Shown in pieces: positions 55,390 to 64,000 of a stretch of 64,000 nt of DNA (positions are counted from its first letter, which is position 1; every line of letters begins with the position of its first letter). The translations under genes and the position numbers were made by a program. Origin of the DNA: Aplidium turbinatum (Eukaryota > Chordata > Ascidiacea > Aplousobranchia > Polyclinidae). The notes below the pieces were generated by a model, which had not been told where the DNA came from, did no database searches, and saw only the letters and a list, made by a program, of their open reading frames with translations. The stretch covers positions 14,378,372-14,442,371 of the forward strand of contig OU964930.1 of assembly GCA_918807975.1 (NCBI GenBank), given 5' to 3'.

Positions 55390-58300
55390 GGGTCGTCGTC
55401 GTCGTGTGAGCGTCTGGGGCGAGGGTCTATCCTTTTACCACCCCAGATTCATGATGTTCCCGGACTACACTGGGAGGCTATTAGAAAGCAGCCAGTCTTT
55501 GGTTTCATCATCCATGACACGCAGACCTTTCACTCCGTTAGGTGGCTTGAAGATGGAGCAGTCATTGATGATGTGGTCTGCGGTCTGTTCCTCGGCACCA
55601 CATTCACAGGAGGAGGAAGAGGCCATTCCCTATTGGTGCATGGTTGAGCGGAAAAGCCCGACGCCCGTACGGAGACGGTTAAGGCGCACCCATGCCTGTC
55701 TTGGTAGTGTTCGACCGATGGGGCGTGTGTCGGCGTCGGGGATGAACGAATAGAGTCTGGTGGCGGTTGACTTCCATTCAGAACTTCATTTATGGTCCGC
55801 CCAAGCAGCCGCAGAAATGTCTTGTACATCAGCTTCGTTGATAAGAAGTTGAGCGGCTGGCACGAATGGGTGTCTTGATTTCAGTCGACGGGGGTGCTCG
55901 TTTGGGAGAGCAGAGATCTTGTGGTGGAGAAGGTGGTTAGGCTCCAGTGCCCGTCGACCGAGGGACAGAGTAGCTTCTTCGCAACGAAGCTCAGCGGGTT
56001 GGATGCCAGCAAGAATGGGGAGGTTGCCCAGTGGTGTGGGACGCAGGCATCCGGTCACTGTGCGCAGGGCGCTGTTAGTGGCAGTGTCGATGCTATGGCA
56101 GTGAGCACTGCAGCACCAAACAGGTGCGCAGTACTCTGCTGAAGAGTAGACAAGGGCTAAGGCTGCTATACGCAAAGTGTCAGCCCTCGCCCCTCAGCTA
56201 GAGCCTGCCAGGTGCTTGAGTAGCGCAGCGCGGGATGTGAGTTTCTTGCGCAGTGACACCAAATGGTGGCGGTATGTGAGCGATCTGTCCAGTGTCACCC
56301 CAAGATATCTTGGTTCGGGGCAGAAGGACAGAGATTTTCCATTGTTCTGGAGGTGTAGCTCACGATCAGCTTCCCGATTATGGAGGTGGAAAGCTGCTGC
56401 CACAGTTTTGGTTTCGCTGAGTTTCAGTCGCCAGTTCTGGAGATAGACTGAGAGAGTTTTCATGTCCTGGTTCAAGGTGTCTTCTAAATTTTCCCACGAC
56501 TTTGCGGAGTGGAGAATTGCCAGGTCGTCCGCATAAGCATATTTTGCGGAGACCGTAGCCTAGTTGGCAGGTCGTGGGTGTAGATGTTGAAAAGAAGTGG
56601 AGCCAGGACCGATCCCTGTGGGACGCCGTTTTTCAGGCGTCTCAGTCTGCTTCGCCGTGAGCTACCGGTGGTGAGGGTAAAGCTTCGATTCCTGACAAGT
56701 TCCATAACCCAGCCGAAACCCAGCTTGCTCTTTTGGAAGGAGCGGGTCGATGATTGGTTTGACGCGTGCGTAGATCAGTCTTTCGAGGATCTTGAAAGGA
56801 ACACAGAGGAGGGATATTGGACGATAACTCCTTGGGTCCTCTGGTGGCTTGTGAGGCTTAGGGATCGCAACTACTAAAGCTCTTCTCCAGATTTTTGGGA
56901 TTGTGAGGTGGTGCAGGCAGGAAGAGAGGAATCTACGTAACCAGGACTTTAGGGCATGGCCAGCATGGAGCACAAGCTTAGGGCAGATCTTATCGGGCCC
57001 TGGAGACTTGTGTGGTTTCACTAGGCGGAGGGCGGTGGCGAATTCCTCTGGGGTGAAGTCTCCAGAGATTGCTTCCTCTTGTGGTGTTTCCACTCGCCAA
57101 AGGGCAGATACTTCCTTGGCAACAAGGCGGGATGCCTTGCGGTCCTTTGTCTTGTACACCCCGTTCTGCACTAGCTGGGAAGCGATGGCATTAGCAGAAA
57201 CGGGGCACTGACGAGGGGAGTTTGCTGAGCGCCCAGTGAGGTTGTTGACGATGCTCCATGCTTTGCGGCTTGAGTGTGAGAAGTCGATGGTTTGGACAGC
57301 TTCGTTCCATCGCTCAAGCTTCTTTGTGTCCAGCCGCTCAAGTAGTCTGGTGGCGGCGGTGTTAGAAGCAGCGCCACTTGTGGCGCTTAAGTAGGAGCGA
57401 TAGAGAGCTTCACACTCAGAGTCCCAGCATGGTGTATAGCTGGTTCGATGGCCACGTGGTATTGTGGCCTTTGCTGCAGTTATTATGGCATTGCAGAAGT
57501 CCTGGTATGCCTCGTCTGCGTTGCATGTTTTAGTCGATGGTAACTTTGCAGCAGACTCATTGGTCAGGAGGCTGTATTGATTCCAATCGGCTTTTTTGAA
57601 GTTCCATCGCTCCACCGGTGAACTCGGGATAGGAGCCACAAGTTTTGGGGCGATGATGAGGGACGGCCGGTGTTGGGACCGCGGGAACTTCTCAAGCACA
57701 CGTCTGTCTGGAAGGGAGCTGTCGACACTCGCGAAGGCCAAGTCAGGGTTTGTCCCTGTTCCCCAGCGGCCGGAGTTGAAACTGGCTGGTTCCTTTGGGT
57801 TGAATAGAAGGGCAAGATGGTTTGTAGAGGCCAATCAGCCAGCAATTCTCCGTCGCTGCTTGTGTTGTTGTAGCTCCAGTCGATGTGCTGGCAGTTGAAG
57901 TCGCCAGCGTAGAGACTGGGGGAGGGGAACGTTGGAAGGGATGATGGCATTCGCGAGGGTGGGGGCTTGTAGATGTTGACGATGTTGTAGTCTGAGATAC
58001 ATATGCACACCCACTCAATGTCGGCATCAGTTGGAGATTGGTCGACAAACGTCCACTTCAGGCTCTCATGCACAAACGTGGCAATGCCGTGCTTCCTGCT
58101 TAAAGTACGGTAGACCCGGCTAGCGTGTAGTTGGGAATAGCTAGCCTATCTGCAGAAGTGCAGTGGGTCTCCTGGAGGAGGATGACGAGTGCCCGGTTGG
58201 TATGGGCAAGCTGCTCCACAACTTTGGTCTTGCTTGTTGTGTAGCCTTCTATGTTGAGCTGCAGAATGGTGGAGCGTCTGAACTTATCAATTGCCCCTTG

Positions 58301-58420
58301 CAGCTGTGCCTTCCTGGTGCTCTTTGTTGACAAATTTCGTTTCTCATCTGGTTGAAAGCAGATGGTACTCACAGGATGGGGCACGAGGAGCCATTTGTCG
58401 TCCATTTGTCGTCCCATTAA
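55390..58420 (-). mobile_element. LINE with endonuclease and RT, broken
   Basis: A minus-strand non-LTR element. The endonuclease begins near 58300 (LQLNIEGYTTSKTKVVEQL, ILLQETH, YAGDFNCQHIDW). RT follows at about 57100-56500 (LVKPHKSPGPDKI, YRPISLLCVPFKILERLI, NGVPQGSVLAPLLFNIY, a damaged YADD region near 56540 and YLGVTLDRSLTYRHH). After the RT come YSSAEYCAPVW and a C-terminal CxC/HxxxC zinc-knuckle-like segment near 55600. The frame changes several times (about 58080, 57830, 56700, 56480 and 55780), so it is dead. The 3' tail is a GAC repeat. Resemblance to Ingi/Vingi or I-group LINEs is an impression and was not tested. Confidence 0.8.
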
Positions 58421-58589
58421 CGTGGGTTATTAAAACATAAACAGTTTTGAAACGATCAAATCACAAAAAAGAGCCTGTTTGTGCTGTGTGTGGAGATGAT
58501 TATTTTGCTGCGAGTTCAACAAAAGAAGGCTGTCTCAAGTGTTCACACTGTCAGCTTTGGGCATGTGAAACTTGCTTGGGCATCTTATT

Positions 58590-58751
58590 GCTGTCTTAGA
58601 ATGCGTTGCTTAAGCGCATCTTATGGGCATCTTATTGCATTCCTTAGAATGCGTTGCTTAAGCGCACTCCCCGGAGTCGAATCAGCGCCGCTTGATCTTG
58701 AAACCTCTTCGTCCACGAAGTCACGGGCTAACCAACTGAGCTATCGGAGCT
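58590..58751 (-). mobile_element. SINE family A, head part
   Basis: The tRNA-like head lies at the right (GCTAACCAACTGAGCTATCG on the plus strand). The body is cut after a short duplicated GCGTTGCTTAAGCGCA segment. Confidence 0.75.
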
Positions 58752-58805
58752 GACAATAACCCACCTTCCTGGGATTTTTTTCTATCTTATAGTTGGTTAA
58801 GCGTC

Positions 58806-59015
58806 CGCCCCGTTAGCTCAGTTGGCTAGCGGCACCAAATGGATGGAATAATTTCCAGGCAACAAGACTTCAACAATCGGAAAACTTCACTCTGTCAATC
58901 TCGGTAACCGGCCCTGTATCAAGACTCAAGAGCCTTTACAAGTAGGCCTATGCGAAACTACAAGCAATAACCTAAAAAGGCTTTGTCAGTCCGAGGATAA
59001 AGATTCATAGTCAAG
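58806..59015 (+). mobile_element. SINE family A with internal deletion of the head
   Basis: Begins GCCCCGTTAGCTCAGTTGG and jumps after AGCGGC to the body (ACAAGACTTCAACAATCGG). It ends GTCCGAGGATAAAGATTC. The B box is lost. Confidence 0.8.
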
Positions 59016-59031
59016 CAACCAACATCCCAAG

Positions 59032-59205
59032 AGCCGAACAAACGGCGCTTAATGTTGTGTCCGGCGCTTAACCACTGAGCTAACGGGGCGAATAATTTAT
59101 TGTAAATTGCGTTGACTGGTCTTGCGTTAGCGGTTTAAAGCCTCTGCAATTATGGAAAACTGCCAGGCTTTCTCAGTCCGAAGATAAAGATTCAAACAAT
59201 CAAGT
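59032..59205. mobile_element. two SINE family A scraps
   Basis: A minus-strand tRNA-like piece (59045-59093, GCTTAACCACTGAGCTAACG) is followed by a plus-strand tail piece (about 59130-59205, CTCAGTCCGAAGATAAAGATTC). Confidence 0.55.
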
Positions 59206-59233
59206 GTTCCGAGTATAGAGGTATAGAGTTTTC

Positions 59234-59712
59234 GCCCCGATAACTCAGTTGGTCAGCGCGTGACTTCGTGAACGAAGAAGCTTCAAGATCAAGTGGCGCT
59301 GGTTCTACTCTCGGGGAGTGCGCTTGAGCAACGCATTCTAAGGACTGCTCTCCATTCAGCGGCACTTAATGTATAGCCTACAGGGATAAATGTATAGAAT
59401 AATTCAAGAAACAAGACTTCGACAATCGGAAAATTTCACTCTGTCAATGTCGGTAACCGGCCCTTCGTCAAAAGCCTCTACAAGTATGCGAAACTACCAG
59501 AAATAACCTATCAAGGGGATGTCATGTTTGTTTATGTCATTTTTGTTTTGTTAGTGTTATGTTACAGTTGTTACAGTTATCATGTTGTTGTTGTCATGTT
59601 ATGTTTGTTTGCTGTCTGTTGTTGAATATATTTGTACCGGTTTATATTTTTGCAGCAGACAAAATAAAAGGTTTTTCTCTCTGTCAGTCCGAGGATAAAG
59701 ATTTAAAACCAC
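59234..59712 (+). mobile_element. SINE family A, full head, interrupted tail
   Basis: Complete tRNA-like head (GCCCCGATAACTCAGTTGG ... CTGGTTCTACTCTCGGGG) and body. TTG-rich low-complexity sequence (about 59517-59681) separates it from the final GTCCGAGGATAAAGATT. Confidence 0.8.
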
Positions 59713-59894
59713 CCAACAAATCATATGGAGTTATCGGCGGAAAAGCGGACTCCACAATCAACATACCATTTCCCCATTTTATGCAGTTTTCACTTTTCAC
59801 TTCTTTTGTGGGCTTTCGGATCAACCAAGGCTAGGGTAGCACCTACTTTACTTAGTCCAATTTTCAACTTTATAGACCTTTCACTTGTGCTCAT

Positions 59895-60220
59895 GTCGGC
59901 AGCAGTGGCCGAGTGGTTAGCGCGTTGGGCTCGCAGTCGAGAGCCTGCATGTTCGACTCCAGCCACTCTCACTTGCTGTTGTTTCTCTGGGCAAGAAACT
60001 TTACCATAATTGCCTCTACCCAGTGATCGATTTCGAGTAATGGGTAGTACCAAATTTAAGTCATAAGTAGAGTAGACAACCGGAAACAAACATTGCAGTT
60101 GGCTGCAGCGTGGTCAGGTGTACGTCGGAACTCGGAAGGCATACACCGATGCGATGCATAGCGCTCAAGTCCGCTTTCCGGCAATGCAGGATAAAGATAA
60201 TAAAACAAAAACAAACAAAT
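59895..60220 (+). mobile_element. SINE family B, plus-strand copy
   Basis: Head GCAGCAGTGGCCGAGTGG ... TGTTCGACTCCAGCC, body, and tail GGCAATGCAGGATAAAGATA followed by AAAC units. Confidence 0.88.
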
Positions 60221-61267
60221 ATTATTGAATACACGCTGTGATTAAAGCATATTTGAAGTGTTGGTTTTTGTTAACCTTTGGTAAAAGCTGGAAACAGTTT
60301 AGGCCTTGTGATTTTTAGAATTGATAGAACCTTAGCCTAGTTTTTTGTTTCAGATCAGCTCTGTATGCTGTGCTATGGAGAAGTGATTCATAAGCTTCAC
60401 TCTTATACTTTTTGAGGTATGGTATTCAACAGAGTTTTACCTACAGGGTATGTCGTACCAAGTCAGTTAGCAAAACTGGGGTTTCACATAAAACATGTGA
60501 TTGGTACCATAATAGTGCAAAAATTGCAGCCATTGTTGGCCTGGTATGAGGTAGGCCTAGCCCTAGCTACAAATATTTTTGTTTATGAAAAGTTTGTTAT
60601 ATAAAACACTTAACCTTTTTTGATATGCTTATTGTTTTCAAATAATAATAATTTATTGCACTCCGATATTGTATCACCAGGAAACAACTTTATTAATATT
60701 AAGCTCTCACATTATTTAGAATAGATAAAAGTGCAGTGTGATAAGTTATTGTACCTTTGAGTTTGTTTGCTATTGCTTGAAAGGATTAAAATGGCTGTGG
60801 ATTTACTTGATGGTTTTACATTTGGGCCGACTACACTGCCTGATGAGGTCAATAACCAATATTTTGAACAACATTTTTGGGTATGTATTGTTTGCAATTT
60901 TCTATCTTATAAATGATGAGTTGTAAAAATGTTGGAAAAGTTCGTTTTCGTACTTTCCAATAAGACTGGCCAAACAACAGTAGATTTTTTGTTGCATCTT
61001 TATCAATTGATAACTTAGTTGTTGTTTACAAGTGGAGTTCTTCAAAAACTGGCTCTTCTCAAGATGTTCAAGTGAGTGATGTAGTTGTATGTTGTTTGAC
61101 TGCACTGGTTTTCAATTACTTTTTCCAGTTTGCCTCATCTTCACAGTATCATTCTTTTTTGTTAGATTATTTTTGCAGATATAATATGTAGCTGGTATTG
61201 ATGTAGTTCCAGATTAACCGACACTTGCACTAGGGCCTATACTTATTTGCACTTATTCTTTAAAAAC
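60221..61267. other. gene-free region
   Basis: AT-rich. Short open frames without domains. No repeat recognised. Confidence 0.35.
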
Positions 61268-62185
61268 CAGGCCTCGAAATTCGTTTTTGTTGATGGCGGA
61301 CAAACGTGTCCGGTCTGAGCAGCTATCTCGGCGGACAAATTAAGTCTCACGGCGGACACACGAGTTTTAGCGTCAATCGCCATGCTTAATCAGTTTATCT
61401 TGATAATTCTTCGCCATTTGAAAAGACCAACGACGTGCGTTTGAAGAGTCAAAGCGCCGTGTAGCTGCTTAATACGTCGCATATCTGATTAACTTCTACC
61501 GAACGAGGTTGTGTAGCTTCTTGCGTCACAATACTCTGGACACGAATCGGAAAACTTCTACACTAACGCTACCATTTTCTGCTGTGTAAAGTTTCACTAG
61601 GATTTTTTTCTAAGTTTATTTTTGCGTGTCATGTGAGCGAAAGTGAATTTTCCCTGGACGTTTTTTTTTTCTTACTGTACGTAATACCAAAACTTAACAA
61701 ATTTTGCTGCATCTTGCTGTAATAGCCTACTCGTATAATCTAATTTTGTAACCAACCTTGCCTTATCAATATTACACGGAGATCAAAGCCAGACATTGTG
61801 ACGTAAGACTTGAACTAAGTTGCGCGTGATTGCTGTAGAAAAATCGTACCGTACTCATATCGATTCTTAGCGAAGAATTAACCTTTGTTACGCTGATTCG
61901 ATGTCATCAATCGTTGAAGCAACGTAAAAATGGAAAGTTTTCCTGCTTGAATGGAAGCTGAGGATATCATACAGTATTTTAATTTTCTAGATGCGCGAGA
62001 AATTATATTCTCGCAAGTCGCAACAATTGTTCGACGTTCGTGCTATGCAATGACCATTTGTATCGCTAGTTCCTATGTTATTTCTCGGCGGACAAATATG
62101 ACCGATCTAGATGGTACTTCCCGCGGACATCACATGCTGTGACGGCGGACATGACCGCCATGTCCGCCGTGAATTTCGAGGCCTG
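61268..62185. mobile_element. TIR element, CAGGCCTCGAAATTC ends
   Basis: Perfect terminal repeats CAGGCCTCGAAATTC and GAATTTCGAGGCCTG, with GGCGGACA blocks repeated near both ends. The flanks share only AAAAC (a poor duplication). hAT-like by its CA...TG ends. A hairpin repeat copy lies inside. No transposase. Confidence 0.75.
61850..61952. repeat. hairpin repeat copy, diverged
   Basis: Centre GATTCGATGTCATCAATCG with GTTGAAGCAACGTAAAAATGG at the right and TTTTCCTGCTTG near the end. It lies inside the TIR element. Confidence 0.55.
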
Positions 62186-62645
62186 AAAACTGTTTATCAG
62201 TTGTATGTGTTGTATATAACTATGAGACACATGTACCTGTAATCAAAGAAAAGAAAATGTAATTGTTGAACGAATTGTGCACTCATTCAAACAAAATTAA
62301 TGGTATGGTATTAATATGCAATTGGAGGCTGAAGCCATGCTCCTGATTGAGTTGAACTTTACTATTTGTTGATTATATGCTAATAGCATATATTTCATAA
62401 ATATATACATTATACATACATAGTGAATTTAAGGCTTTTGTTTTTAAAGTTTACTCTTTAAAAAATATAGCTTTTTTAAGGGCTTGTTAGACGCATGTGC
62501 AAGTTGAACTTGGATAATTTTATAATGTTAAGAAGTAGTTTTGACTGAGTGATATAGGTGAGGCAAAAAGCAATGCAAGTTTTTTTAATTGTATTGGTAA
62601 TGGCTTCAAGTTATTTTTTTTTGAATGTTCATGTCATAATATTCT

Positions 62646-62948
62646 ACAGAAATATACAACCAAGCAACCACACGGCATTTAACATAATCCATTAAAATTG
62701 AACATAAACTATAAGCTACAAACGTTTTTGGCCATACACACGTTAGCCCTTATCAAGTGACAAAAAATAACTGCTTATCATATCTACAATGATACTATTG
62801 ATCATGTGTATGGTCGATAACGTGTGGGCCGAAAACGTTTGTAGCTTATAGTTTATGTTCAATTTTAATGGATTATGTTAAATGCCGTGTGGTTGCTTGG
62901 TTGTATATGTCTGTGGTTGAAGAAAGTGACCTCTTTACCAAAATTGTA
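62646..62948. mobile_element. miniature Penelope-like insertion, 12-bp duplication
   Basis: Complementary arms (62652-62742 and 62818-62908) surround a loop of about 75 bp. TCATAATATTCT flanks both sides (62634-62645 and 62949-62960). The right tail AGTGACCTCTTTACCAAAATT matches the tail of the large Penelope pair (GAGTTACCTCTCTACCCAAATT in register at 27811-27833), and the arm sequence ACGGCATTTAACAT also matches. No coding sequence. Confidence 0.72.
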
Positions 62949-62960
62949 TCATAATATTCT

Positions 62961-63770
62961 GTAAAGTATATAGCACAATTTGATGCCATATTATTGAAGC
63001 GATTGTTGATAAAAATGTGTTGTAAAAGCCCTTTACTCCATTTAATTTTCAAGGAATTATCCGTGAATACATAATTAATTCATATATAGAGTACGGTAGG
63101 TGATAGTGTAAAATTTTCGTGTCATTATAAACTGATTATCACATTACGAACTAAAATAAACTGACCTGGATATGTAACTTTATGTTGATAACATCTAAAA
63201 GCAATATACAATCCTTGCATTTTACAAAATGCTTCTTATTCATTCTCTCCACAGTTCAGCAAAAGATAAATTGTTCATCAATAAGAGTACGGTACTACTA
63301 CTGTACCAGTAGCAAAAATTGCATCACTTTTTGACTCACCCTTAAATAAATAGGCATCTGAATAGTTGATGGTAATAAATTTCAAAATCAAAATGCTTAC
63401 AGCGTGATGATGTTACAAACAAAAATCAATGCATGTGTAATTCTCAAGCTTTGTTCTTCAACATAATTTCAGGTTTTTGTGATATTGCACTGTGAAAAGT
63501 TTGAAGTTGACGATTAGATATTTCTCGTTTATTTTTAGTCATGTTATATAGGCTAATACCGTACTTTTAATGTTTATGGATTTTCTGTCAGCATGAAAAA
63601 TCCAATTTAACCACTTTTAAGTTTTGTGACAACTTTTTTCAATGTTTGTCCTCTGTCTGAAGCAATGTTGGTTTATTGAGACAGTTTTGACTGATCAATG
63701 TGGAATATTATTGAACACTTCAAGGTTGAATTTAAAGTGTGAAGTTTTTTCGTTGTAATTATATATAATT
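62961..63770. other. gene-free region
   Basis: AT-rich sequence. No gene or named repeat seen. Confidence 0.35.
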
Positions 63771-64000
63771 AGAGCTCGACCGATATATCGGTTAGCCGAT
63801 ATATTGTATCGGCTATTTTTCGCCGATAACCATTGGCCAGCAAAAGCACAGTCAAAACCAGCCATACATGCCTTTAGAAGAAACGCAAGTTGCTCAAACG
63901 TGCTTGCATAGCACGAACAATTGTTGCGAGAATATAATTTCCCGCCCATTCTAGTGCGCGCATCTAGAAAATGTTAATACTGTATTAACCTTAGCTTCCA
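63771..64000. mobile_element. left end of a DNA element running off the window
   Basis: AGAGCTCGACCGATATATCGG followed by more CGATAT-type inverted words (GCCGATATATTGTATCGGC) is the kind of terminus seen on TIR DNA transposons. The other end and any duplication lie outside the window. Confidence 0.4.

Noticed and set aside
55370-55753. Plus-strand frame across the LINE 3' end
   Set aside because: Antisense shadow of the minus-strand LINE coding sequence.
59895-59965. Possible genuine tRNA gene
   Set aside because: It is the head of SINE B. The acceptor stem does not pair properly and the sequence continues into the SINE body. The same applies to the SINE A, C and D heads.

Overview
The window is AT-rich animal nuclear DNA. 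It holds three host genes with clean GT-AG introns, and most of the rest is transposable elements inserted into one another. The proteins are ordinary metazoan ones (TMEM59, CDC37 and a C1q-domain membrane protein). The repeats (hAT transposons with 8-bp duplications, long-inverted-repeat elements with 9-bp duplications, Penelope-like elements, CR1-like LINEs and several tRNA-derived SINE families) fit a marine invertebrate, perhaps a tunicate or another deuterostome. The species cannot be fixed from the sequence alone. No LTR retroelement, viral gene, CRISPR array or bacterial operon was seen.

Layout. 1-10 kb: a 2.8-kb foldback element (610-3451), then a minus-strand LINE with PHD, endonuclease and RT domains (about 3.54-8.33 kb). 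The LINE is split by a long-inverted-repeat element and a SINE. 10.6-17.2 kb: TMEM59 (plus strand, 9 exons), with a transposon in each of introns 1 and 2 and SINE or hairpin copies in later introns. 17.2-24 kb: gene-free, with two hAT-type elements and a foldback minisatellite. 24.1-38.4 kb: CDC37 (plus strand, 8 coding exons). Its 8.2-kb first intron is almost entirely one hAT, which itself contains a palindromic pair of Penelope-like copies and a second hAT. 38.6-44.6 kb: a four-level nest of hAT-type elements plus a SINE. 45.2-50.5 kb: a minus-strand gene for a type II membrane protein with a coiled-coil stalk and a C-terminal C1q domain (7 coding exons). 51.3-54.9 kb: small hAT elements and a promoter-like patch. 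54.9-58.4 kb: a broken minus-strand LINE with an extra 3' fragment. 58.5-60.2 kb: a cluster of SINEs. 60.2-64 kb: gene-free, with a TIR element, a mini-Penelope insertion and the left end of another element at the window edge.

The three host genes are not an obvious functional set. TMEM59 is a Golgi/endosomal membrane glycoprotein, CDC37 is the kinase-specific HSP90 co-chaperone, and the C1q protein is probably a cell-surface ligand or adhesion molecule. Exon models were built by hand from the sequence. Every junction keeps phase and uses GT-AG, and the assembled lengths (376, 387 and 512 residues) are complete from ATG to stop. The most unusual structures are the large foldback with nested palindromes, the twin 5'-truncated Penelope palindrome and its miniature relative, the four-level hAT nest, the recurring 60-90-bp hairpin family, and the TNF-like architecture of the C1q protein.
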